Shown here piece after piece: positions 48,682 through 59,600 of a stretch of 64,000 bases of DNA. The number at the start of each line of letters is the position of its first letter. Position 1 is the first letter of the stretch. The stretch covers positions 1 through 64,000 of the forward strand of contig JBPBQZ010000086.1 of NCBI GenBank assembly GCA_050955105.1, in the 5' to 3' direction. Source of the DNA: JBPBQZ01 sp050955105. GTDB lineage: Bacteria; Pseudomonadota; Gammaproteobacteria; Burkholderiales; Burkholderiaceae. The notes under the pieces are model-generated. The model was not told where the DNA came from. It was given only the letters and a program-made list of their open reading frames with translations, and made no database searches. A program made the position numbers and the translations under genes.

Positions 48682-50109
48682 ATGTCTTTCTCTCCTAATT
48701 TCCCCTCTGTGCGGGATGCTCTCCCGCACCCAAGCGTGCCCACGCCGGCCGACGGGCGCCTGCGCATCGCCGTGCTGGGTAGCGGTATTTCCGGGATGGC
48801 AGCGGCGTGGCTGCTAAGCCGCAGCCATGACGTCACGGTTTTTGAGAAAGAAGGCCGCGTTGGCGGCCACAGTCACACCGTGACGGTCGACCTGCCGGAT
48901 CGCCAAGTCGCGGTGGACACGGGTTTCATCGTTTACAACGAACCGTGCTATCCCAACCTCACCGCGCTGTTCAAGCATTTGGGTGTGGCGACGCAGGGTA
49001 CCGATATGTCGCTGGCGGTGTCGCTCGACAACGGCGCGCTCGAGTATGCGGGGGATACGCTGGGGACACTGTTCGCGCAGCGCCGCAATCTTTATCAGCC
49101 ACGCTTCTGGGCGATGCTGCGCGACCTGGTGCGTTTCTATCGGGAAGCGCCACGTCACCTCGATCGCTTCGCAGGCGTGAGCATCGGCAACTGGCTGGCC
49201 GCGCGCGGCTACAGCGCGGCATTTCGAGATGATCACCTGCTGCCGATGGCCGCCGCGATTTGGTCGGCGCCGGCCGCGCAATTACTCGACTATCCGGCCG
49301 AAGCGTTCGTGCGCTTTTGTGAGAATCATGGGCTGCTGCGCTTCACCGGGCGCCCGCAATGGCGCAGCGTGATGGGCGGCAGCGTAGCCTATGTCGAGAA
49401 GCTGACCGCCGCCTATAAAGATCAGATTCGGCTGGCGCGCGGTGCGGCCTCGGTGCAGCGCCGCCACGACGGCGTGTGGATTCGCGACACGCACGGCGCG
49501 ACCGAGCGCTTCGACGCGGTGGTCATCGCCACCCATGCCGACGAGGCGCTGGCCTTGCTCAGCGATCCGAGCATGGCGGAAACTGCCTGGCTGGGTGCTT
49601 TCCGCTACAGCCGCAACCGCGTGTTGCTGCACAGCGACGTCACCCTGATGCCGCGGCGACGCGAGGTATGGTCGAGTTGGAACTATCTGGGCCATCGCAG
49701 CAATGCCACAGCATCTGGCTCGGCCCAGGCGGCCGTATGCGTCAGCTACTGGATGAACCGCCTGCAGCATCTGGGCGACGCGCCGCCGATGTTCGTCACG
49801 CTCAACCCGTCGCGGCAGCCCGCCCCTGAACTCGTGCATTTCGAGACGGAGTACTCGCATCCGGTGTTCGACCTGGCGACGCTGGGCGCGCAGCGCGTGT
49901 TGTGGAATTTGCAAGGCAAGCAACGCACCTGGTTCTGCGGCGCTTATTTTGGCGCCGGCTTTCACGAAGACGGTCTGCAGGCCGGCCTGGCAGTGGCCGA
50001 ACAACTAGGCGGCGTCCAACGCCCCTGGCGGCTTGAACAGCCGTCGGCACGCATCCATGTGCGACCGCTGCCGTTAGTGCCGATGCCCGCCTCGGTGCGT
50101 ATCGCCTGA
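48682..50109 (+). CDS. COG2907-type FAD-dependent oxidoreductase
   Basis: 475 residues. RIAVLGSGISGMAAAWLLSR with VTVFEKEGRVGGHSHTV is the FAD-binding start of the amine-oxidase-like family; HSHTV and DTGFIVYNEPCYPNLTALF are specific to COG2907. FCGAYFGAGFHEDGLQAGL closes the FAD site. Members sit next to DUF1365 and CFA synthase in singlet-oxygen-response loci and have been linked to oxidative modification of membrane acyl chains. The first 27 residues are extra, and the ribosome site is weak. Start of a three-gene coupled operon. Confidence 0.9.
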   Translation: MSFSPNFPSVRDALPHPSVPTPADGRLRIAVLGSGISGMAAAWLLSRSHDVTVFEKEGRVGGHSHTVTVDLPDRQVAVDTGFIVYNEPCYPNLTALFKHLGVATQGTDMSLAVSLDNGALEYAGDTLGTLFAQRRNLYQPRFWAMLRDLVRFYREAPRHLDRFAGVSIGNWLAARGYSAAFRDDHLLPMAAAIWSAPAAQLLDYPAEAFVRFCENHGLLRFTGRPQWRSVMGGSVAYVEKLTAAYKDQIRLARGAASVQRRHDGVWIRDTHGATERFDAVVIATHADEALALLSDPSMAETAWLGAFRYSRNRVLLHSDVTLMPRRREVWSSWNYLGHRSNATASGSAQAAVCVSYWMNRLQHLGDAPPMFVTLNPSRQPAPELVHFETEYSHPVFDLATLGAQRVLWNLQGKQRTWFCGAYFGAGFHEDGLQAGLAVAEQLGGVQRPWRLEQPSARIHVRPLPLVPMPASVRIA

Positions 50110-51026
50110 TGCGCACCGCTCCCCTTAGCGTCGACGCTGCCGCACCCGGCTGCCTCTATGTGGGACGCGTCATGCATCAACGCTTCGCGCCGCGTGGTCA
50201 TCGTCTGGCTTATCGCATTTTCTCTTGCCTGTTCGACATCGATCGGCTCGATGCGCTGGCGGCGTCGAGCCGACTATTTTCGAGAAACCGTTTCAACCTC
50301 TACAGCTTCCATGATCGTGATCACGGCGACGGTTCCGCACGGCCGCTACGCGCCCAAGTCGAGGCGCTGCTCGCGCGTGCCGGGCTGACGCTGGGCGATG
50401 GACGCGTGCGTCTGCTCTGCATGCCACGCGTACTGGGTTACGCGTTCAATCCGCTGTCGGTCTATTTCTGCTATCAGGCCGACGGCAAGCTGATCGCGCT
50501 GATCCACGAAGTGAACAACACCTTCGGCCAGCGGCACACCTATGTAATGCCCTTGGAAAAGCCAGCAGCGGCCGATGCGCTGGTGGTACAGAGCTGCCTG
50601 AAGCGCTTCCATGTATCGCCGTTCATTGGCATGGAGATGCGCTACGGCTTTCGCGTGTCGCCGCCGACCGAGCTGTTTGCGCTGCTTATCGACGTCAGTC
50701 ATGCGGCGCCCGATGCGGCGACGACGCCGGCAGCCGCGACCGTCGACGCGCTTGAGGTCAACGCCTCACAGGCGCGGACGTCCGCGCCAGCAGCGTCGCC
50801 GTCCTCGCCGCGCGTGCTTACCGCGCTCTATACCGCGCGCCGCCGTGCCTTCACCGACGCCGCGCTGCTGCGCGTATTCGTCACGCATCCGCTGCTGACC
50901 TTGAAAGTCATCGTCGGCATCCATTGGGAAGCCCTGTTGCTCTGGCGCAAGGGTGCCCGCTATCATCCGTGCCCCGCCGCCGGCGCGAACGTGACCATCG
51001 TCACTCCTTCTTCGCAGGTCTCCTGA
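50109..51026 (+). CDS. DUF1365 family protein
   Basis: 305 residues. LYVGRVMHQRFAPRGHRLAY, MPRVLGYAFNPLSVYFCY, HEVNNTFGQRHTYVMPL and KRFHVSPFIGMEMRYGFRV are DUF1365 signatures. An Ala/Ser/Pro-rich insert of about 40 residues (200-240) interrupts the C-terminal part. ATG overlaps the COG2907 stop (TGATG). Function not known experimentally here; always found with CFA-type enzymes. Confidence 0.9.
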   Translation: MRTAPLSVDAAAPGCLYVGRVMHQRFAPRGHRLAYRIFSCLFDIDRLDALAASSRLFSRNRFNLYSFHDRDHGDGSARPLRAQVEALLARAGLTLGDGRVRLLCMPRVLGYAFNPLSVYFCYQADGKLIALIHEVNNTFGQRHTYVMPLEKPAAADALVVQSCLKRFHVSPFIGMEMRYGFRVSPPTELFALLIDVSHAAPDAATTPAAATVDALEVNASQARTSAPAASPSSPRVLTALYTARRRAFTDAALLRVFVTHPLLTLKVIVGIHWEALLLWRKGARYHPCPAAGANVTIVTPSSQVS

Positions 51027-52288
51027 TGCGTTCTTCTTCTCATCGCAAAATGTCGCAGCTCGATTCAGTGCAAGTGCATATCGACGCGCAGCGCGTCAGC
51101 CTGGCCGAACGCATTGGCCTGGCGCTGCTGCGGCGGATTCTCACGCGCATTGCCGTAGGCCAGCTTACCGTGAGCACCCCAGACGGTGCCACGCTCACGC
51201 GCGCCGCCGAGGTGGCCGGCCCGAGCGCCACCTTGCGGCTGCGACGCTGGCGACTTTTAACGCGGCTGCTGATGCGCGGCGACATCGGCTTTGCCGAAAG
51301 CTATTTCGACGGCGACTGGTCGAGTCCCGATCTCGCGGCCTTGATCGAACTGGCGGCGCGCAATCGCAGCGCACTCGACGCGACCATCTCGGGCTCGCGT
51401 CTGGGGCGTTTCGCGCATCGTGCATTCCATCTGCTGCGTGCCAATACGCGGCGCGGCAGCCGTCGCAATATCGTTGCCCATTACGACCTGGGCAACGCCT
51501 TCTACCGCAGTTGGCTCGATCGCAGCATGACCTATTCGTCGGCGATTTTCGAGACGGCCAGTGACACGCTCGAAGCAGCGCAGACGCGCAAGCTCGATGC
51601 GATCGTCGACGCGCTCGACCTACAGGGCGGCGAACGCGTACTCGAGATCGGCTGCGGCTGGGGCGCGCTCGCCGAGCGGCTTGCGCGCCGCGGTTGCCAG
51701 GTGACGGCGCTCACGCTGTCGCCCTCGCAGCATGCCTATGCCACCGAACGTATTGCGGCAGCGCAACTGTCAGGCTCGGTGGAGATCCGGCTCCAGGATT
51801 ATCGAGATGTCGAAGGCAGCTACGATCGCATCGTTTCGATCGAGATGTTCGAAGCGGTTGGCGAAGCCTTCTGGATCACCTATTTCTCGCAACTGGCGAT
51901 GCGCCTGGCACCGGGCGGCCTGGCGGTGCTGCAGATCATCACTATCGAAGCATCGCGCTTCGACGACTATCGTCGCGGCGTCGACTTCATCCAGCGTTAT
52001 GTGTTTCCTGGCGGCATGCTGCCGACACCGCAGATCGTCGCGCAGTTGGCCGCTGACGCCTCGCTGGAATCGCTTGACCAGCGACAGTTCGGCGCCAGCT
52101 ATGCACTGACCTTGAACGCCTGGCATCAGCGCTTCCAGCAAGCCTGGCCCACGCTGCAAACGCAGCGCTTCGATGAACGCTTCAAGCGCTTGTGGGAGTA
52201 CTACCTGAAGTATTGTGAAGGCGGCTTCGCGGCCGGTGCGATCGATGTCGGACTGTATCGACTGGCCGCGCGCGCGTGCGGCGCTTGA
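51026..52288 (+). CDS. Cyclopropane-fatty-acyl-phospholipid synthase-like methyltransferase, paralogue 2
   Basis: 420 residues with both domains of CFA synthases: an N-terminal lipid-binding part (GDIGFAESYFDGDWSSPDLA) and a SAM methyltransferase core (VAHYDLGNAFYRSWLD, MTYSSAIF, VLEIGCGWGALAERLA, SIEMFEAVGEAFW, FIQRYVFPGGMLP). It transfers methyl or methylene from SAM to unsaturated acyl chains in phospholipids. ATG overlaps the DUF1365 stop (TGATG), so three genes are coupled. Confidence 0.93.
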   Translation: MRSSSHRKMSQLDSVQVHIDAQRVSLAERIGLALLRRILTRIAVGQLTVSTPDGATLTRAAEVAGPSATLRLRRWRLLTRLLMRGDIGFAESYFDGDWSSPDLAALIELAARNRSALDATISGSRLGRFAHRAFHLLRANTRRGSRRNIVAHYDLGNAFYRSWLDRSMTYSSAIFETASDTLEAAQTRKLDAIVDALDLQGGERVLEIGCGWGALAERLARRGCQVTALTLSPSQHAYATERIAAAQLSGSVEIRLQDYRDVEGSYDRIVSIEMFEAVGEAFWITYFSQLAMRLAPGGLAVLQIITIEASRFDDYRRGVDFIQRYVFPGGMLPTPQIVAQLAADASLESLDQRQFGASYALTLNAWHQRFQQAWPTLQTQRFDERFKRLWEYYLKYCEGGFAAGAIDVGLYRLAARACGA

Positions 52289-52295
52289 CCGCGCT

Positions 52296-53318
52296 TTACG
52301 CATCCACGCGTATCAATAGCTTGCCGAAGTTTTGCCCCGCGAGCATGCCCATCAACGCGCGCGGGGCTTGTGCCAGCCCGTCGACGATATCTTCGCGGTA
52401 ACGAATGCGTCCGGCACTGACGTCCGGCGCCGTTTCCTGCAGGAACTCGGCGAGATGCGCGTTGAATTCGGACACCAGGAAGCCGCGTATCGTGAGACTG
52501 TTGGTAAGAATGGCGCGCATGGTGGCCGAGAGGCGGTCGTCTTGCGCGGTGTCGGGCACGCCGTTATACAGCGCGATCAGCCCGCACAGTGGCACGCGGC
52601 CGTGCTTGTTCATCAACGGCAGGATCGCTTGCCAGACCGCTCCGCCCACATTCTCGAAATAAACGTCCACGCCCTTCGGACAGGCGTCGGCCAGTTGTTG
52701 CGCAAAGTCGGCCGCGTGGTGATCGATGGCGGCATCGAAGCCGAGCTCGTCACGCAAGAATGCGCATTTGCGCGCGCCGCCCGCGATGCCGACCGCGCGT
52801 GCGCCGGCCTTGCGCGCCAGTTGTCCCACCAGCGATCCGACCGCACCGCTGGCGGCCGATACCACGACGGTCTCACCGGCCTTCGGCTGGCCGATGAATT
52901 TGAGACCGGACCAGGCGGTGAAGCCCGGCATGCCCAGCACACCCAGCGCCGTGGTAAGCGGCGCGAGCGCCGGATCGATCTTCCTGAGCATGGCGCCTTC
53001 GACGACACTGTGTGTTTGCCAGCCGGTCGTGCCGACCGCCAGATCGCCCGCTTGGAAGTCAGGATGCCGCGACGCCAATACCTCGCCAATACCGCCGCCG
53101 CCCATCACCGCGTCGATCGCCACGGGCGGCACATAGGATTTGCGATCGTCCATGCGGCCGCGCATATAGGGGTCGACCGACAGATAGCGCGTTTTCAACA
53201 ATACCTGCCCGTCTCGCGGCGCTGGCATATCGAATGTTTCAAGCCGAAAATCGGCGTCCACGGGCATGCCTTGCGGGCGCGCGGCCAGCACGATTCGGCG
53301 GGGCTGAGCTTGGGTCAT
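52296..53318 (-). CDS. Zinc-free MDR oxidoreductase (CurA/leukotriene B4 dehydrogenase-like)
   Basis: 340 residues. SVDPYMRGRMDD near the N-terminus and VVVSAASGAVGSLVGQLARK as the NADPH-binding motif mark the double-bond reductase branch of the MDR family; YFENVGG and GLIALYN are further signatures. It probably reduces 2-alkenals or enones with NADPH. AGGAG precedes ATG 53318. Monocistronic; it ends 7 bp from the CFA-2 stop in convergent orientation. Confidence 0.92.
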   Translation of the reverse strand: MTQAQPRRIVLAARPQGMPVDADFRLETFDMPAPRDGQVLLKTRYLSVDPYMRGRMDDRKSYVPPVAIDAVMGGGGIGEVLASRHPDFQAGDLAVGTTGWQTHSVVEGAMLRKIDPALAPLTTALGVLGMPGFTAWSGLKFIGQPKAGETVVVSAASGAVGSLVGQLARKAGARAVGIAGGARKCAFLRDELGFDAAIDHHAADFAQQLADACPKGVDVYFENVGGAVWQAILPLMNKHGRVPLCGLIALYNGVPDTAQDDRLSATMRAILTNSLTIRGFLVSEFNAHLAEFLQETAPDVSAGRIRYREDIVDGLAQAPRALMGMLAGQNFGKLLIRVDA

Positions 53319-53676
53319 CTGGTGTCTCCTGCTGGTTATTGCTTTGAGAGTGGCTCGGCGCGGTGCACGACGGCTGTGCACCAAAATCGACATGTATGCG
53401 ATGATAGCTCGGCTAAGGACCGTTCTCGCATGCGCTGCGTGGCTCGGTTCCCATGCCTCGCACAGTGGTTCCGCGGTAGTTTTGCCGCGGTCCCCTTTCC
53501 CTTGCTTTCTTTGGCGCGTTGCCAAAGCCTGCCTGGCGTCGGCGCCCGCATGGCGCGCCGAGCGTTTCGCGTTTCATCAGGCTTCATCTCTCCACCGAAT
53601 TTGCCTCCGGTCCAAACATGCGTCCGGCCACCCTGCGTGTTTCGCAAGCTGGCCGGGCCCCGATAAGGAGGCCATC
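53319..53676. other. 358-bp leader/intergenic region before the glucan synthase
   Basis: No gene is recognised. It carries three inverted repeats: GGTGCAC-N7-GTGCACC (53362-53382), CCGCGG-N8-CCGCGG (53471-53490) and CTTTGGC-GCGTT-GCCAAAG (53509-53527). They could be regulator sites or structures in a long 5' leader of the glucan synthase mRNA. A plus-strand frame is open through it but has no ribosome site or protein-like start. Confidence 0.5.
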
Positions 53677-56600
53677 ATGGCTGTTTTCACACGCTGGACC
53701 AGGCGCCGTTTCAGCGCGCCCTGGAATGATCGATCGCCGGTTCGCGAAGAGCTGTTCGGCGTCGAGCGTCTGGAACAGCACGCAGAAAGCCTGGCCGCCG
53801 CGCAATTGGTTTCCAGCCGCCCGCCGGTGGTGCTGTCGCTGCACACGCGCCTTAACGATAACGCGGCGGTGCTGTTGGCTGCCTATCGAGCAAGCGCTGC
53901 CGAACTGGAAAGCGGACGCACGGTGGTACCGGCGGCGGAATGGCTGCTCGACAACTATCACCTGGTCGAGGCGCAGATACGCGAGATACGCGACGATCTG
54001 CCACCTGGCTACTACCGGCAATTGCCGAAGCTGGCAGCGGGTCCGTTCGCCGGCTATCCGCGCGTGTTCGGCCTCGCCTGGGCCTTCGTCGCGCACACCG
54101 ACAGCCACGTCGACCCGGAGACGCTGCGGCGCTTCATTGCCGCCTATCAACGTGTGCAGCCGCTGACCATCGGTGAATTATGGGCAGTGGCCATCACGCT
54201 GCGCATTGTCCTGATCGAGAACCTGCGCCGGCTGGCCGACCAGATCACCGCCGGGCGGCAGGCGCGCGCCGAAGCCGAGACGCTTGCCAACCGACTGCTC
54301 GCGGCGGCCGCACCCGACATCGCTACCGGCCCTGCTACCGGCCGCGCCGCGAACGCCGCAGCCAGCGCCCATGACTCGATCACCGCCTTGCAGCGCGATA
54401 TCTCGACGCGTGCCACGGAGCCCGCGTCCGCGCCCCTGTCGGAGCCGTTCGCCGCGCAACTGGCCAAACGCTTCCGCGACCAGGATCCGCGCACGACCCC
54501 CGCGCTCGGCTGGCTCGAAGAGCGACTGCATCAGCAGCACAGCTCGATCGAGGAAGTGGTGCAACACGCGCAGCAGCGCCAAGGCGCATCCAATGTCAGC
54601 GTGCGCAATGTCATCACCAGCATGCGGCTTATCTCGGATATCGACTGGGCCGAATTGTTCGAAAGCGTGAGCCTGGTGGACGCGCGTCTGCGTGCCGGCA
54701 GTGCCTTCGCCGCGATGGATTTTGCCACGCGCAATCTGTACCGCAGTGCCATCGAGCAATTGTCGCGCGGCTCGTCATCAACCGAACTGGAGGTCGCGGC
54801 GCACGCGCTGCAAGCGACGGCCGCCGCCGCGCAGAGTGGCGAAGCCGCCGACACCCGCAAGCTGGACCCTGGCTACTATCTGATCGCCGAAGGGCGCCGC
54901 GCGCTGGAACGCCAGATCGGCTTCCGCGCGCCGCCGCGCCTGCGCTTCAGTCGCTTCAATATACGCCTCGGCATAGGCGGCTACCTCGGCAGCATCCTGC
55001 TGTTGAGTGTGTTGGCGCTGGCCTGGTCGTGCTGGTTACTGGCAGATGCCGGGGTCACGAGCGGCTGGCTCGCGCTGTTCGCCGTGCTGGCTTTCGTGCC
55101 AGCCACCGAGATGGCCACCGCGCTCGTGAATCGCGCCATCACGGCGAGTTTCGGCGCCATGCCCTTGCCCGGGCTGGAACTGCTGGCCGGCGTACCGCAA
55201 GCCTTGCGCACGTTGATCGCCGTGCCGACGCTGCTCACGAGTGAAGCCGATTTGCTGGAACAGATCGAACGACTCGAAGTGCATCATCTGTCGGGCGTTG
55301 GCGGCGATCTGGTGTTCGCGCTGTTGACCGACGGCCTGGATGCGGATCAAGAGGTGTTGGAGAGCGATGCGCCGCTGCTGGCGATTGCTACCGCCGCCAT
55401 CGCGGCGCTGAACCGCCGACACGGCCCGAGTCCGAGCGGTGAGCGCTTCTTGCTGCTGCATCGGCGGCGCCTCTACAACGCTAGCGAAAATCGCTGGATG
55501 GGCTGGGAACGCAAGCGCGGCAAGCTGCATGAATTGAACCGTCTGCTGCGCGGCGCCACCGACACCAGTTACATCGTCGATGGCGAAGGCATCTCGCAGG
55601 TGCCGGCCGACGTGCGCTATGTGATTACGCTCGATGCCGATACGCGCCTGCCGCGCGACGCCGCGCAGGCGCTGATTGGCAAGATGGCGCATCCGCTCAA
55701 CCGGCCACGCTTCAGCGTGGCCGAACAACGCGTGGTGGATGGCTATGCGATCTTGCAGCCGCGCGTTACCCCTTCGCTGCCAGTCGGCCGCGAAGGCTCG
55801 CTGTATCAGCGCGTGTTTTCCGGTCCCGGCGGGCTGGACCCTTACGCGGCCGCCGTGTCCGATGTCTATCAAGACCTGTTCGGTGAAGGCTCGTATACCG
55901 GCAAAGGCATTTACGAGATAGACGCATTCGAAACTGCGCTGGCAGGCCGCGTTCCCGACAACGCCCTGCTCAGCCACGATCTGTTCGAAGGCGTGTTCGC
56001 GCGTGCCGGCCTGGCGTCGGATGTGGAAGTCGTCGAAGAATCGCCGGCACGTTACGACGTGGTAGCGCGTCGCCAGCACCGCTGGACCCGCGGCGACTGG
56101 CAACTGCTGCCCTGGATCTTCGGCCATCGGCGCGGCAGTCAGCGCGTACCGGCAATCGGCCGCCTCAAAATGCTCGACAACTTGCGGCGCTCGCTGCTGG
56201 CGCCGAGCAGCTTGCTGGGGTTCGCGCTGTGCTGGCTGTTGCCTTGGCAAGCCGGTCTCGAAGGCGCGCTGCTGATTCTCATCGCGCTGCTGATCCCGGT
56301 GTTCTTGCCCAGCTTTCTGTCGATGTTCCCGCGGCGTACCGATATCCGTCTGCGCAATCACGTCAATACGCTCGGTAACGATTTGCGGCTGGGCGCGCTG
56401 CAGATCGTGCTGACACTGGCCTTCCTGCCCGATCAGGCATGGCGCATGGTCGACGCGATCGTGCGTACCCTCACGCGGCTCGGTGTCACGCACCGTCATC
56501 TGCTTGAATGGACCACCGCGGCGCAGACGAGTGGACGCCCGCGCCTCGATGCGCGCGGCTTTTATCGCGCGATGGCCGGCGGCACGCTGCTCGGGCTGCT

Positions 56601-59600
56601 GATAAACCTGGCCGCCGTCACTTTTTTCCCAGCCTCGTGGGCACTGGCCCTGCCGTTCGCCTTGTTGTGGCTGATGGCCCCCGCGCTGGCCTGGTGGACC
56701 AGCCGCCCACCTAGTCTGGCCAGCCAGCAATCGCTGTCCGACAGCGAAGCGCGCGACCTGCGCCTGATTGCGCGCCGCACCTGGCGCTTTTTCGAGACAT
56801 TCGTGACGGCGGCCGAACATCATCTGCCGCCGGACAACTTCCAGGAAGATCCAAAGCCGGTGGTGGCGCATCGCACCTCGCCCACCAATATCGGTCTTTA
56901 TATGCTGGCCGCGATCGCCGCGCGCGACTTCGGCTGGAGCGGTCTCACCGAGACCGTCGAGCGCCTGGAAGCCACCTTCGACAGCTTGCTCAAGCTGCCG
57001 CGCTTCAAAGGCCATTTCTTCAATTGGTACGGCACGCTCGACTTGCAGGCGCTGGCGCCCGCCTACGTGTCGTCGGTCGACAGCGGCAACCTGGCCGGAC
57101 ACCTGATCGTCGTAGCGACCACCTGCGAGGAGTGGCTCGAGCTATCGAGCGAGCCACGGCTGCGTGCCGGCCTGGCCGACAACCTGCTGCTGGCGCGCGA
57201 AGCGCTGGCCGCGTTGCCGGCCGCGAGCGGTGAGCACGGGCAAACGCTGACGGCTGCGCTGACCGAGATCGACGCCCAACTGAACGGCGCGCAGAGCTTC
57301 GAAGCGATGTCGCCAACGCTCAAGCGCCTGGCGGAAAAAGCTGAAAAGGCCGCACAAAACGTGCTGCCGCTGGTAGACGGCGAAGCCGCCCCCGAACTGC
57401 TGTTCTGGATCGAAGCCTTCGACCGCGCCGTGGTCGAGCATGCACGCGATCGGCAGCAGATCGCCGAAACGCCCGGCTTGCTGCACTATCGCCTCAGGTC
57501 GCTGGCCGACACCGCGCGCGCCATGGCGGTGGGGATGGATTTCGCATTCCTGCTCGACCCCGAGCGCAAGCTCATGTCGATCGGCTATTCGATGGTGGAG
57601 AATCGCCTCGACCCGAGTTGCTACGATCTGCTGGCCTCGGAAGCACGCTTGGCCAGCCTGTTCGCGATCGCCAAGGGTGATGTCGCCACGCGCCACTGGT
57701 TTCGCCTGGGGCGCGTGGCCACGCCGGTTGGCAACGGCTCGGCGTTGATCTCTTGGTCGGGCTCGATGTTCGAGTATCTGATGCCGTCGCTGGTGATGCG
57801 CGCGCCACTCGGCAGCCTGCTCGAACAGACCAATCGGCTGGTGGTCGAGCGCCAGCAGGAATACGGGCGCACGCTCAGTACCCCGTGGGGCATCTCCGAG
57901 TCGGCCTACAACGCGCGCGACATGGAATTCACTTATCAGTATTCCAACTTCGGCGTGCCCGGCCTCGGGCTGAAACGCGGCTTGTCGGAAAACGCCGTGA
58001 TCGCGCCCTACGCCACCGGCCTGGCCACCATGGTCGATCCGCAGGCCGCGCATCGCAACTTTGCGCGGCTGGCCGACATGGGCGCGCGCGGACGCTACGG
58101 CTTCTATGAGGCACTCGACTTCACGCGCGCACGCCTGCCGGAAAACGCCTTGGTGGCGATCGTGCGCAGCTTCATGGCGCATCATCAAGGCATGACGCTG
58201 GTGGCAATCGCCAATACCTTGCAAGGCGCGCGCATGCGTGAGCGCTTCCATCGTGAGCCGATGATCCAGGCCAGCGAGATACTGCTGCAAGAGCGCATGC
58301 CGCGTGACGTCGCCGTCGCACATCCACGTGCCGAAGAAGTGAAAGCCTCGGCCGCGGATTTAGCGTCGGCCGCTTCGACGCTGCGGCGGCTGAGTCCCTT
58401 GCCGGATGGCGCGCCCGTCACGCATTTGTTATCGAACGGTCGCTATGCGGTGATGCTGACCGCCACCGGTGCCGGCTATAGCCGCTGGCGCGACCTGGCG
58501 ATTACACGTTGGCGCGAAGATGCCACGCGTGACGATTGGGGCTCGTTCATCTTTTTACGAGACACGCGCAATGGCGATGTCTGGTCGGCCGGCGCCCAAC
58601 CGCTCGGCGTCGCCGCCGAGCATCAGGAAGTAGTCTTCGGTGAAGACCATGCGGCCTTTACGCGCCGCGACGGCTCGCTTACCACCATCATGGACGTGCT
58701 GGTCTCGGGCGAAATCGATGGCGAAGTGCGGCGCGTGTCGCTCGCCAATCGCGGCCGGCGCACGCGCGAGATCGAACTGACCTCGTATGCCGAACTGGTG
58801 CTAACCACCCCGGCCACCGACAATGCGCATCCGGTTTTCTCGAAAATGTTCGTACAGACCGAGCATCTGCCCGAGTTCGGCGCGCTGCTGGCCACACGGC
58901 GCCCGCGCACGCCGACCGAAGCGCGCATCTGGGCCGCCCATTTCGCCGTGGTGGAAAGCGAAGTGGTCGCCGATCCGCAATACGAATCCGATCGCGCGCG
59001 TTTTATCGGCCGCGGTCAGCGTATCGACACCGCCGCGGTGGTGCGCGACGGCGCACCACTGTCGAATACCGTGGGCACCGTGCTCGATCCGATTTTCTCG
59101 ATCCGGCAGCGTGTCAGTATCGAGCCGGGCCGCGTGGCGCGCGTCGCCTTCTGGACGATGGTGGCGGACTCGCGCGCCGAGCTGCTCGACCTGATCGACA
59201 AGCACCATGATCGCAGCGCCTTCGACCGCGCCAAGACACTGGCATGGACGCAGGCGCAGGTGCAACTGCGCCATCTCGATATCGAACCCGAAGAGGCCGC
59301 CGACTTCCAACGCTTGGCCGCACCCATCCTATATGCCGATCCACGCTTTCGCGCACCATCGGAGGCCATCGTTCGCGGCGCCGGACCGCAGTCGGCACTG
59401 TGGGCGCATGCCATCTCCGGCGACCTGCCGATCGTCTTACTGCGCATCGACGAACTCGAAGACATCGCGCAAGTACGACAGTTATTGCGCGCGCACGAGT
59501 ATTGGCGCATGAAGCGGCTGGCGGTCGACCTGGTCATCGTCAACGAGCGCGTCTCGTCGTACATCCAGGATTTGCAGGTCGCCATCGAGACCGCCGTGCG

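Noticed and set aside
48516..48698. 60-codon plus-strand frame
   Set aside because: It overlaps both predicted ECF promoters and the start of the COG2907 gene, has no ribosome site and no family resemblance.
53344..53676. N-terminal extension of the glucan synthase by 111 codons
   Set aside because: The extension is Cys/Arg/Trp-rich without family similarity, while ATG 53677 has a perfect AAGGAGG ribosome site.
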